The translations under genes were made by a program, and so were the position numbers. Under the pieces are notes generated by a model. It made no database searches, had not been told where the DNA came from, and was given only the letters and a program-made list of their open reading frames with translations. Below, one piece after another: positions 55,548 to 63,928 of a DNA stretch of 64,000 bases; the first letter of the stretch is position 1, and each line of letters opens with the position of its first letter. Source of the DNA: Aquabacterium sp. A3 (GTDB taxonomy: Bacteria; Pseudomonadota; Gammaproteobacteria; Burkholderiales; Burkholderiaceae_C); the NCBI RefSeq assembly GCF_038069945.1, contig NZ_JBBPEV010000001.1:868001-932000 (forward strand). Reading direction: 5' to 3'.

Positions 55548-57995
55548 ATGACCTCCCCCGAGACCTCCCAAGGCGCTTCTGGCGCCACAAGCGCCCTCCG
55601 GCGCCTGCGCGCCGCCTGGTGGTGGCGCCTCTTGTTGCGCCCTGTGCTGGCCGTCGTGGCCCTTGGCATGGCGGGTGTGCTGGCTGGCGCCATGCTGGTG
55701 GGCATTGGCCTGAGCATCGCCTACCCCCAACTGCCGCCCCTGAACAGCCTCAGCGCCTACCGTCCGGTGCAGCCGCTGCGCGTGTTCTCGGCCGATGGCG
55801 TGCTGATTGGCGAATTTGGCGAAGAAAAACGCCACTTTGTGCGCATCCATCAGATCCCGAAGATCATGCGCAACGCCGTGCTGGCGGTCGAAGACGCACG
55901 CTTTTACGAACACCATGGCGTCGACTACATCGGCGTGCTTCGTGCCGGGCTGGCCAACTTCGGAGAAGCGCGTAGCCAGGGCGCATCGACCATCACCATG
56001 CAGGTGGCCCGTAACTTCTACCTGCCCACCGAAAAGACCTTCACCCGCAAGATCTACGAGATTTTGCTGGCCCTGAAGATCGAGAGCCAGCTGAGCAAGG
56101 ATCAGATCCTCGAGCTCTACATGAACCACATCTTCCTGGGGCAACGCGCCTACGGCTTTGCGGCGGCCAGCGAGATCTACTTTGGCAAACCGCTTCAGAA
56201 CATCAGCATCGCCGAGGCGGCCATGCTGGCCGGCCTGCCCAAGGCACCCTCGGCCTACAACCCGATCCGCAACCCGCAGCGCGCCACCATCCGCCAGAAG
56301 TACATCCTGGATCGGATGGTCGAAAACGGCTTCATCACCCCTCAGGAGCGCGACGAAGCCAAGGCGCAGCCCCTCACCTACCGGCGCAAGACCAGCGTGC
56401 CGGAAGAGGCTCGTTATGTGGCTGAATCGGTCCGGCAGCTGATGCATGACCGTTATGGCGCAGACGCCTACACACGCGGACTGAACGTGACCACCTCGGT
56501 GCCGCTGGCCGACCAGGTGGCGGCGTACAACGCGCTGCGCAAGGGGCTGCTGGCCTTTGACAGGCGGCAAGCCTGGCGGGGTCCTGAAGGACATCTGAAC
56601 CTGCCGGCAGATGCGCGGCAATGGGACACGGCGATCGCCGAGGCGCTGGAGGAGCATCCTGCCAGTGGCGAGATCCAGGCCGCCGTGGTGCTGGAAGCCG
56701 ACCCTAAAAAACTGAAGGTGGCACTGCAGTCGGGCGAACACCTGACCCTGACGGGCGAGGCCCTGCGCGCGCTGGGCAATGCCCTGACCGACAAGGCCAA
56801 CCCCAAAACCCAGGTGCGCGCAGGCGCCATCATCCGGGTCATGCCGGGCGACAAAGCCAACTGGTCGGTGGTGCAAATGCCGGCGGTCGAAGGGGCGCTG
56901 GTGTCGCTCAACCCTGACACGGGCATGATCACTGCCATGGTGGGTGGCTTCGAGTTTGACCGCGCGCAGTTCAACCGGGTGACGCAAGCCTGGCGTCAGC
57001 CGGGGTCCAGCTTCAAGCCCTTCATCTACTCGGCAGCGCTGGAGAAGGGCTTCACGCCTTCCAGCCTGATCAACGACGCCCCTTTGTTTTTCCCTGGCAG
57101 CGCCACGGGAAGCACGCCCTGGGAGCCAAAGAACTACGATGGCAAGTTCGAAGGCCCCATGACCATGCGTCGGGCACTGGCGAAGTCCAAGAACCTGATC
57201 TCCATCCGCCTGCTGCACTCGATCGGCCCGGAGTACGGCCAGGAATGGATCAGCCGCTTCGGCTTCGAACCCGAGCGACACCCCGCTTACCTGACCATGG
57301 CCTTGGGTGCGGGCACGGTCACGCCGCTGCAACTGGCCACGGGCTATGCGGTATTTGCCAACGGTGGCTATCGTTTGAACCCCGAGCTGATCGTGAAGAT
57401 CACCGACAGCGCCGGACGGGTGCTGGCCGAACGCCGTGAGCAAACCAAGGATGAGCGCATGCGCGTGATCGATGCGCGCAATGCCTACATCACCAGCAGC
57501 TTGCTGCAGGAGGTCACCCGCTCGGGCACCGCTGCACGCGCGCAGGCCTTGCTGAAACGTCCCGATGTGTACGGCAAGACGGGGACCACCAACGATTCAA
57601 TGGACGCCTGGTTTGCCGGCTACTCGGACCACCAGGTGGCCGTCGTGTGGATCGGCTACGACAAGCCCAGAAAACTGGGAGACCGCGAAACCGGCGGCGG
57701 CCTGTCGCTGCCCGTGTGGATTGACTACATGCGCGAAGCACTCAAGGGGGCGCCAGTGCAAGAGATGACCCCACCGGAGGGCGTGGTCAACATCGACGGC
57801 GAGTGGTACTACGAAGAGTACACGCCCGCCACAGGCGTGCGCGAACTGGTGTTGCCAGAAGATTTGCCCGAAGAAGGCATGGAGCCCAGCACCGAGGAAG
57901 AAAAACAGAACATCCTCGACCTGTTCAAGGGCGCAGCACAGCCCGCCTCAGAAGCTCAGCGGGCAGCCAGCCTGCTCGGTGGCACACCTCGATAA
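55548..57995 (+). CDS. mrcA: penicillin-binding protein 1A
   Basis: Bifunctional peptidoglycan synthase, 815 residues: one N-terminal membrane anchor (VVALGMAGVLAGAMLVGIGL), a GT51 glycosyltransferase domain (AVEDARFYEHHGVD, GASTITMQVARNFY), an OB-like insert (~310-420), and a transpeptidase domain with the SxxK serine in GSSFKPFIYS, SKN (AKSKNLIS) and KTGTTN. C-terminal acidic tail. ponA divergent from pilM is the standard proteobacterial layout. The 3' end overlaps the opposing cyaY gene by 48 bases. Confidence 0.96.
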   Translation: MTSPETSQGASGATSALRRLRAAWWWRLLLRPVLAVVALGMAGVLAGAMLVGIGLSIAYPQLPPLNSLSAYRPVQPLRVFSADGVLIGEFGEEKRHFVRIHQIPKIMRNAVLAVEDARFYEHHGVDYIGVLRAGLANFGEARSQGASTITMQVARNFYLPTEKTFTRKIYEILLALKIESQLSKDQILELYMNHIFLGQRAYGFAAASEIYFGKPLQNISIAEAAMLAGLPKAPSAYNPIRNPQRATIRQKYILDRMVENGFITPQERDEAKAQPLTYRRKTSVPEEARYVAESVRQLMHDRYGADAYTRGLNVTTSVPLADQVAAYNALRKGLLAFDRRQAWRGPEGHLNLPADARQWDTAIAEALEEHPASGEIQAAVVLEADPKKLKVALQSGEHLTLTGEALRALGNALTDKANPKTQVRAGAIIRVMPGDKANWSVVQMPAVEGALVSLNPDTGMITAMVGGFEFDRAQFNRVTQAWRQPGSSFKPFIYSAALEKGFTPSSLINDAPLFFPGSATGSTPWEPKNYDGKFEGPMTMRRALAKSKNLISIRLLHSIGPEYGQEWISRFGFEPERHPAYLTMALGAGTVTPLQLATGYAVFANGGYRLNPELIVKITDSAGRVLAERREQTKDERMRVIDARNAYITSSLLQEVTRSGTAARAQALLKRPDVYGKTGTTNDSMDAWFAGYSDHQVAVVWIGYDKPRKLGDRETGGGLSLPVWIDYMREALKGAPVQEMTPPEGVVNIDGEWYYEEYTPATGVRELVLPEDLPEEGMEPSTEEEKQNILDLFKGAAQPASEAQRAASLLGGTPR

Positions 57996-58301
57996 GACCG
58001 CGAGGAAGTGCTCTCCCGAGCGGGTGTCTACCCAGTGGCCCTCGGGTGTGAGTCGAAAATGAAAGCCACCTTGCCGGGCTGCCAGCCACAGCTCGTGCAA
58101 AGGCGGCTGCGCGTTGACAATCAACTGACTGCGATTGGGCAGGGTCATCGTGAGCATCTGGCCCGTCCGGGCGGTATCGATGTCGATGATGTCGTCTTGC
58201 AACCAGGTGTCGGCGGTGCGCTCCAGGTGCGCCAACATGGAGCGGACCGCCTCATCGTATTGCGCATCGGACAAGCCTGTAGAGGTGGCTGCGGCGGACA
58301 T
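57948..58301 (-). CDS. cyaY: frataxin-like iron protein CyaY
   Basis: Iron-binding regulator of Fe-S cluster assembly, 117 residues. Seen: acidic first helix (DAQYDEAVRSMLAHLERTAD), core MTLPNRSQLIVNAQPPLHELWLA (in parts) and GGFHFRLTPEGHWVDTRSG. ATG 58301 has AAGGA upstream; the open frame beyond it runs into the divergent lptM. Its last codons are antisense to ponA. Confidence 0.93.
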   Translation of the reverse strand: MSAAATSTGLSDAQYDEAVRSMLAHLERTADTWLQDDIIDIDTARTGQMLTMTLPNRSQLIVNAQPPLHELWLAARQGGFHFRLTPEGHWVDTRSGEHFLAVLSRCATEQAGCPLSF

Positions 58302-58312
58302 GTGGGCTTCCT

Positions 58313-58318
58313 TAGAAT
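58313..58318 (+). promoter_or_regulatory. -10-like TAGAAT six bases before lptM ATG
   Basis: CCTTAGAAT, then AGGCGA, then the lptM ATG. Same spacing as at yqgE, uvrD, valS and ruvB. The gap holds only a weak AGG. Confidence 0.35.
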
Positions 58319-58324
58319 AGGCGA

Positions 58325-58522
58325 ATGAACAAAAGCCTTGATCAAAGCCGCTCCATTGTAAGGATGGGCACCGCTGCCGCCCTGGCCGTGGGCCTGACAA
58401 CCCTGTCGGCATGTGGGCTCAAAGGCCCCCTGTACCTTCCAGGCCCCGAATCGGCCCCTGCGGCGACACCAAGTGCCCCGGCTGCCTCTGCCCCCCTACC
58501 CCAACCCAGTACCGCCCCATGA
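58325..58522 (+). CDS. lptM: LPS translocon maturation chaperone LptM (small lipoprotein)
   Basis: 65-residue lipoprotein: signal peptide with lipobox LSAC followed directly by GLKGPLYLP, the hallmark of LptM/YifL, then a Pro/Ala/Ser tail. In E. coli LptM helps LptD disulfide maturation. Its stop overlaps the lysA ATG (ATGA), a conserved lptM-lysA pairing. Confidence 0.92.
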   Translation: MNKSLDQSRSIVRMGTAAALAVGLTTLSACGLKGPLYLPGPESAPAATPSAPAASAPLPQPSTAP

Positions 58523-59787
58523 ACCTGCCCGGCTCACCTTTTCTGGCCGTCCAAGACGGTCGCCTGTGCCTGGATGGCCACGACCTGACTCAACTGGCTC
58601 ACCAGCATGCAACGCCCTTGTACGTTTATTCGCGCCAGGCCATGTTGAGCGCCCTGGCGCCCTACCAGCGCGCCCTGGTCGGGCGGGCTCACCTGGTGTG
58701 TTATGCCGTGAAGGCCAACTCGAACCTGGCGGTGCTGCAAACCTTTGCCCAGGCGGGTTGCGGTTTCGACATCGTGTCTGCCGGTGAACTGGCCCGTGTG
58801 CTGGCCGCAGGCGGCGATGCCGCCAAGGTGGTGTTCTCGGGTGTGGGCAAGAGTCGGGCCGAAATGGCCCAAGCCCTGCAAGCCGGCGTGCGCTGCTTCA
58901 ACGTCGAAAGCACGGCCGAACTGGAAGTGCTGTCCGACGTGGCGGCCGGCCTGGGCCTCCGGGCCCCGGTGAGCCTGCGCGTCAACCCCGATGTGGACGC
59001 CGGCACCCACCCCTACATCTCCACCGGGTTGAAAGGCAACAAGTTTGGGGTGGCCCACGAACAGGCCCTGGCCAGCTACCGACGGGCCGCCAGCCTGCCG
59101 GGCATCCGGGTGGTGGGCATCGACTGCCACATTGGCTCGCAGATCACCGAGGTGGCGCCCTACCTGGACGCCCTGGACCGGGTGCTTGACCTGGTCGAAG
59201 CCATCGAGGCCGAAGGCATCACCCTGCACCACATGGACCTGGGTGGCGGGCTGGGAATCACCTACACCGACGAAACACCGCCAGCGGCAGATGCCCTGAT
59301 CGCCGCGCTGCTGGCCCGCATCGACGCGCGCGGACATGGCCATCGCGAACTGCTGTTTGAGCCGGGGCGCTCGCTGGTGGGCAACGCCGGCGTGCTGCTG
59401 ACGGAGGTGATGTACCTGAAGCGTGGCGAACACAAGAACTTCTGCATCGTCGATGCCGCGATGAACGACCTGATGCGCCCTGCCCTGTACGAAGCCTACA
59501 TGGGCATCGTCAACACGCAAGGCACCGATGAACCCACGGACACCTGGGACGTGGTGGGCCCGGTGTGCGAATCTGGCGACTGGCTGGGCCGTGATCGATC
59601 TCTGGCGGTCAAGCCCGGCGATGTGCTGGCGGTGCTGTCGGCCGGCGCCTACGGCATGACCATGGCCAGCAACTACAACACCCGAGGCCGCGCGGCCGAA
59701 GTGATGGTGGACGGCGCCCAGGTGAGTGTGGTGCGCGAGCGTGAGCGGGTGGAAGACCTGTTCAAGATGGAGCGGTTGATGGGTTGA
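58519..59787 (+). CDS. lysA: diaminopimelate decarboxylase
   Basis: PLP enzyme making lysine from meso-diaminopimelate; 422 residues. PLP lysine K65 in CYAVKANSN, then GCGFDIVSAGEL, HIGSQITEV, GGGLGI, EPGRSLVGNAG and CESGDWLG. ATG 58519 overlaps the lptM stop. The stop codon lies in an eight-base tandem repeat, so the last residues (MERLMG) depend on the repeat's phase. Confidence 0.97.
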   Translation: MNLPGSPFLAVQDGRLCLDGHDLTQLAHQHATPLYVYSRQAMLSALAPYQRALVGRAHLVCYAVKANSNLAVLQTFAQAGCGFDIVSAGELARVLAAGGDAAKVVFSGVGKSRAEMAQALQAGVRCFNVESTAELEVLSDVAAGLGLRAPVSLRVNPDVDAGTHPYISTGLKGNKFGVAHEQALASYRRAASLPGIRVVGIDCHIGSQITEVAPYLDALDRVLDLVEAIEAEGITLHHMDLGGGLGITYTDETPPAADALIAALLARIDARGHGHRELLFEPGRSLVGNAGVLLTEVMYLKRGEHKNFCIVDAAMNDLMRPALYEAYMGIVNTQGTDEPTDTWDVVGPVCESGDWLGRDRSLAVKPGDVLAVLSAGAYGMTMASNYNTRGRAAEVMVDGAQVSVVRERERVEDLFKMERLMG

Positions 59788-59797
59788 TGGGTTGATG
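59774..59797. repeat. three tandem GGTTGATG octamers at the lysA stop
   Basis: Three exact copies of GGTTGATG span the lysA stop codon (59785-59787). The unit is not a multiple of three. Confidence 0.9.
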
Positions 59798-59821
59798 GGC
59801 CACGCTGGGGCTGAAAACAAG

Positions 59822-59843
59822 AAAACCGCCCGAGGGCGGTTTT
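59822..59843. terminator. bidirectional terminator between lysA and porin
   Basis: AAAACCGCC (59822-59830) pairs with GGCGGTTTT (59835-59843) over a four-base loop. A T-tract follows on the plus strand (TTTTCTTTT) and TTTTC on the minus strand, so it can serve both converging genes. Confidence 0.85.
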
Positions 59844-59867
59844 CTTTTCGGGCTGATTCGACGTGAA

Positions 59868-61151
59868 TCAGAACGTGTGGCGGACGCCGGCGCCGATGTA
59901 GGTAGTCTTGCCGCCGGGGTTGATGCCCGCGCCGGCAAAGATCGGGGTTTCGCGGAAGCCGGTGGCAAACGAAATCACGTCAGGACCACCAACCACGGGC
60001 ACCCCAAGACCGGCATCGGCCGCCGTGCCTTCGTCGTCCTTGATCTGCACCCAACGGGTGTACAACACGGTGCGCTTGGACAATGCGTACTCCAGACCCA
60101 GGCCAAACCCTGTGTCCTTACCTTCGGTGAAGTTCTTGAACTTCACCTGAGACACTTGCGCCGAAATGGTCCAGGCATCCACAGGCACCCGGATGCCAGC
60201 GGCGGCGAATTGCAGTTTGAGACTGCCGTTGCCATCTTCCATGTCGTACTTGCCCGTGCCATAAGTGGCGCTCAGCATGATGTTGCTGGTTGGCACGATG
60301 TACTTCACACCGAGGTTGTAGGCGGTGTAGTCATCCAGCGTGAAGGACGAAGGATTGGTCAACACAGCAAAGCCAGCACCATCAAACTTGTTCTGGTGAT
60401 AGCCGAACGTGGCATTCAAAGCGGGGCTGAATGCATAGTTGGCAAACAGACCCACCGACTCGCCAGTGTCATTCTCGGCCGACTCGGAACCGGCGCCTGC
60501 AGCGCCCAGAATGCCACCGGTGGTGGAGTTGGCGTTACCACCGCGAGCAAAGGTGACGGTGCGGTATGAGCCCGCATTGGGCGAGTAAGCGACAGACGCG
60601 GTCAAGCCGCCAGCTTTGAGCCAATAGCTCACCTGATTGTCCTGACGGACCATCAGGTTGTTGGTGGCACCGCCCTCAATGAACAGGTCTGTGGCACCAA
60701 AACGTTCACCGGTGATGAATGCGGTGGAGTAGAAGATCGGAGCGTACTGGCGACCCAGTCGCACTTCACCAAACGGCGTGGTCAGGCCGACGTAGCTCTG
60801 ACGACCAAAGAATCGGCCATCCTGGGACAAGGCGCCAGTGTCGTGCGAGAGTTGCCCCTCCAGGACAAACGAAGCTTTGTAGCCACCGCCGAGGTCTTCG
60901 GTGCCCTTGATGCCATAAGACGTTTGAGATGTCGCGCTCGGGGAGACTCGAGTCACGCCACCTTTGTTGAACAGCTTTTCAGTTGCAGCACCCAGGGCAG
61001 GAACCAATGCCGTGCCGGCAGTGCCTTTGACATGGTCCACGCTCACATCGGCGTTGCCGTACAGCGTGAGACTGGATTGAGCGAATGCAGCGCCCGCACC
61101 GAGGGTGGCCAGGGCCACCGCGACGGCTTGGGTCAGGACGGTCTTTTGCAT
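59868..61151 (-). CDS. Gram-negative trimeric porin (copy 1)
   Basis: Outer-membrane general porin of 427 residues: signal peptide MQKTVLTQAVAVALATLGAG with cleavage at AFAQ, then SSLTLYGNADVSVDHV, GIKGTEDLGGGYKA, FGRQSYVGL, FGEVRLGRQ (constriction loop 3 region) and a terminal phenylalanine (GAGVRHTF). AAGGAG precedes the ATG by seven bases. It is a diverged paralogue of the neighbouring porin, about 90 residues longer, mostly in loops. Confidence 0.95.
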   Translation of the reverse strand: MQKTVLTQAVAVALATLGAGAAFAQSSLTLYGNADVSVDHVKGTAGTALVPALGAATEKLFNKGGVTRVSPSATSQTSYGIKGTEDLGGGYKASFVLEGQLSHDTGALSQDGRFFGRQSYVGLTTPFGEVRLGRQYAPIFYSTAFITGERFGATDLFIEGGATNNLMVRQDNQVSYWLKAGGLTASVAYSPNAGSYRTVTFARGGNANSTTGGILGAAGAGSESAENDTGESVGLFANYAFSPALNATFGYHQNKFDGAGFAVLTNPSSFTLDDYTAYNLGVKYIVPTSNIMLSATYGTGKYDMEDGNGSLKLQFAAAGIRVPVDAWTISAQVSQVKFKNFTEGKDTGFGLGLEYALSKRTVLYTRWVQIKDDEGTAADAGLGVPVVGGPDVISFATGFRETPIFAGAGINPGGKTTYIGAGVRHTF

Positions 61152-61303
61152 GAAGTATCTCCTTGGTTACCCCTTGAGTGAGGGGGTCAGGAGATTGTCT
61201 GATGCTGGGGTGACAGCCCGCACCGGGTTTGACCTGATCTGTCGTGAAATGACGACATTGGCGATTGTTCCGGCTCAAGCAGTTCGTGACGAAGGCCCAT
61301 GAA

Positions 61304-61325
61304 AAAAGGGCCCGAAGGCCCTTTT
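61304..61325 (-). terminator. Rho-independent terminator of porin copy 2
   Basis: On the minus strand AAAAGGGCC-TTCG-GGCCCTTTT with T-run to 61302: nine-pair stem and TTCG loop, 21 bases past the porin stop. Confidence 0.88.
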
Positions 61326-61346
61326 CTTGCTGGTCTGCGAGGCAGA

Positions 61347-62360
61347 TCAGAACTTGTGGACGACGCCCACGGCCAGGCCGCGCGAGGTCTTGTCGGTCGG
61401 GGTCGACACGATGCCGATGCCAGCACCCTTGTCGTTCGACACATTGGTCAGCAGACCGTACACAGCAGTACGCTTCGACAGGCTGTAGGTACCCTTCAGA
61501 GCAACGATGGTGGCGTCGTTGTCGTCAGAACCGTCCATGTCGACGTCCTTGGCTTGCGACAGCGAAGCTTGCAGAGCGAACGTGTCGCTCACAGGCACGT
61601 CCACGCGCACGCCGTACAGCTTCAGGTCTTCAGCAGCACCGGACACGCTGTCACGGTTGTAGTAACCGGTCAGCTTGGCCATGCCGAAGTCGTACGAAGC
61701 GTAAACCAGCACGCCCTTGGCCTTGGTGTCACCGGTGGTGTCAGCCTTGGCGTTCACGTAACCCAGGCCAGCGCCGAAACCGTTGGCAGCGTATTGCACG
61801 CTCAGGCCGTAGTGCTTGCCTTCGTCGTCGTTGGCAGCCTCAGCGCCGCTCAGCTTGGTGCTGTACTGCAGCGTAGCGGTCAGGCCATCGGCCAGCTTCG
61901 GCAGGATGTAGGTGATGGCGTTGTCGGTGCGACGAGCGTCGTTGCCGGCCAGGGTGCCAGCGATCTTGAAGTCGTCATAAGCCTGGCCACCCAGCAGCGA
62001 GGTGTTGCCGGCGATGGCGCCGATCGGGGTGTCTTGACGGCCCAGACGCAGTTCACCGAAACCACCTTGCAGGCCCAACCAGGCTTGGCGGTTCCAGAAG
62101 TTGCCGGAGACGGCACCGGTGTCAGCGCTCACAGGAGCTTCCAAGTTGAACTTGGCCTTCAGACCACCGCCCAGATCTTCGGTACCCTTCACGCCGAAAC
62201 GCGAAGTGGTGTGGTTACCGGAGGTCACGCGGGTGACGGACTTCTCGCCCTTCACGCTTTCAACGGACAGGTCCAGCGAACCGTACAGGGTCACGGACGA
62301 TTGAGCAAAAGCGGCAGACGAAGCAGCCACGGCAGCCAGAGCAATCAGGGTCTTTTTCAT
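61347..62360 (-). CDS. Gram-negative trimeric porin (copy 2)
   Basis: Outer-membrane porin of 337 residues: signal peptide MKKTLIALAAVAASSAAFAQ, SSVTLYGSLDLSVESV, FGVKGTEDLGGGLKAKF, FNLEAPVSADTGA, FGELRLGRQDTPIG, and terminal GVVHKF. ATG 62360 has GGAG six bases upstream. Codon choice is strongly biased (e.g. consistent GGT/GGC, GTG, CTG), as in highly expressed genes, so this is probably the major porin. Confidence 0.96.
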   Translation of the reverse strand: MKKTLIALAAVAASSAAFAQSSVTLYGSLDLSVESVKGEKSVTRVTSGNHTTSRFGVKGTEDLGGGLKAKFNLEAPVSADTGAVSGNFWNRQAWLGLQGGFGELRLGRQDTPIGAIAGNTSLLGGQAYDDFKIAGTLAGNDARRTDNAITYILPKLADGLTATLQYSTKLSGAEAANDDEGKHYGLSVQYAANGFGAGLGYVNAKADTTGDTKAKGVLVYASYDFGMAKLTGYYNRDSVSGAAEDLKLYGVRVDVPVSDTFALQASLSQAKDVDMDGSDDNDATIVALKGTYSLSKRTAVYGLLTNVSNDKGAGIGIVSTPTDKTSRGLAVGVVHKF

Positions 62361-62529
62361 AGACTTCTCCAAAGTTGGTTCAGAGGCTTCAGCAGACCCT
62401 CAGCGGGGTGGGTCCGTATGAAACTGCATGTATTCCAACAGACTTTTCTGCGTTGATTGATGACAACCCTGTCACATACGGCGATCCACACGGATCAGCG
62501 TTGCCCAAAGGCAACACATTCGGGGCGGT

Positions 62530-62535
62530 GATAAT
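62530..62535 (+). promoter_or_regulatory. -10-like GATAAT six bases before ruvB ATG
   Basis: GGTGATAAT, then CAAAAC, then the ruvB ATG. The GGTGAT part could instead act as a ribosome binding site, so this is the least certain of the set. TTGCC-CAAA-GGCAA (62501-62514) lies upstream. Confidence 0.35.
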
Positions 62536-62541
62536 CAAAAC

Positions 62542-63630
62542 ATGAGCATCCACACCGACGACCTGGCGCCCTTTGACCGTGAGGACAAAGAAAATCGGAC
62601 ACCACCCCGGGTGGTGAGCGGTGCGCCAGCGTCTGGTGGCGAAGAGGCGCTGGAGCGCGCCTTGCGCCCCAAGGACCTCGATGAATATGTGGGCCAGGCC
62701 AAGGCGCGAGAGCAGCTGGAGATCTTCATCGGGGCGGCCCGCAAACGTCAGGAGGCGCTGGACCATGTGCTGCTGTTTGGCCCCCCCGGGCTGGGCAAGA
62801 CCACACTGAGCCACATCATCGCCACCGAGCTGGGCGTGAACCTGCGGCAAACCTCTGGCCCCGTGCTGGAAAAGCCCAAGGACCTGGCCGCCATCCTGAC
62901 CAACCTGGAGCGGCACGATGTGCTGTTCATTGACGAGATCCACCGCCTGAGCCCGGTGGTGGAGGAAATCCTCTACCCCGCGCTGGAGGACTATCAGATC
63001 GACATCATGATTGGCGAGGGGCCGGCGGCCCGGTCCATCAAGCTGGATTTGCAGCCCTTCACCCTGGTGGGCGCCACCACGCGCGCGGGCATGCTGACCA
63101 ACCCGCTGCGCGATCGCTTTGGCATCGTGGCGCGCCTGGAGTTCTACACCGCGCCCGAATTGCAGCGCATCGTGACGCGCTCGGCGGGCTTGCTGGGCGC
63201 CCCGATCGACCCGGATGGCGCCATGGAGGTGGCGCGTCGATCTCGCGGCACCCCCCGGATCGCCAACCGATTGCTGCGCCGGGTGCGCGACTATGCCGAG
63301 GTGAAGGGCGATGGCCACATCACCCGCACGATGGCCGACAAGGCCCTGGCCATGCTGGACGTGGACCCACTGGGCCTGGATGTGATGGACCGCAAGCTGC
63401 TGGAGGCCATCATTCACCGTTTCGACGGCGGGCCCGTGGGCCTGGACAACCTGGCGGCCGCCATTGGCGAAGAGCGGGAAACGATCGAAGACGTGATCGA
63501 GCCGTACCTGATTCAGCAGGGCTACCTGCAGCGCACCCCTCGGGGACGCACGGCAACGGCCGCCGCGTACCGACACCTGGGGCTGCTGGCCCCGCAATCG
63601 CTTCAGGGCGGCAACTTGTTGAGTGAGTGA
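62542..63630 (+). CDS. ruvB: Holliday junction branch migration ATPase RuvB
   Basis: AAA+ motor of the RuvAB complex, 362 residues. Seen: N-terminal [19 protein letters not shown], Walker [14 protein letters not shown], Walker [15 protein letters not shown], sensor [18 protein letters not shown], and the C-terminal winged helix ([15 protein letters not shown]). ruvA and ruvC are not in the window. Confidence 0.97.
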   Translation: MSIHTDDLAPFDREDKENRTPPRVVSGAPASGGEEALERALRPKDLDEYVGQAKAREQLEIFIGAARKRQEALDHVLLFGPPGLGKTTLSHIIATELGVNLRQTSGPVLEKPKDLAAILTNLERHDVLFIDEIHRLSPVVEEILYPALEDYQIDIMIGEGPAARSIKLDLQPFTLVGATTRAGMLTNPLRDRFGIVARLEFYTAPELQRIVTRSAGLLGAPIDPDGAMEVARRSRGTPRIANRLLRRVRDYAEVKGDGHITRTMADKALAMLDVDPLGLDVMDRKLLEAIIHRFDGGPVGLDNLAAAIGEERETIEDVIEPYLIQQGYLQRTPRGRTATAAAYRHLGLLAPQSLQGGNLLSE

Positions 63631-63633
63631 GGC

Positions 63634-63873
63634 TCAGCGACGACGCAAGAGGTGCACGTACTCTTCGGCCTGGGCCGTGGGCAGGGTTTCCTGACCCACA
63701 AGCTCATTGCCCGTCTGGCGGGCAAAGGCCTGGAAGTCGCGCACCGAACTGGGGTCGGTGGCCCACACCTTGAGCACCTCACCGCTGTGCATGTCGGCCA
63801 GGGCTTTTTTGGCCTTGAGGATGGGCAGCGGGCAGGTCAGGCCGCGGGTGTCGATTTCCTTGTGGATGTCCAT
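63634..63873 (-). CDS. tusA: TusA/SirA family sulfur carrier protein
   Basis: 79-residue sulfur-transfer protein with the active cysteine C14 in RGLTCPLPILKAKKAL. Family members relay persulfide sulfur for tRNA thiolation or other pathways. Converges on ruvB with three bases between stops, and lies just downstream of cysM, another sulfur gene. Confidence 0.9.
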   Translation of the reverse strand: MDIHKEIDTRGLTCPLPILKAKKALADMHSGEVLKVWATDPSSVRDFQAFARQTGNELVGQETLPTAQAEEYVHLLRRR

Positions 63874-63928
63874 CTTGCAGTCCGGCAGAGGTGTGCGTGG
63901 CTCAGCTTAGCGCATCAGGCGGGGAGAA

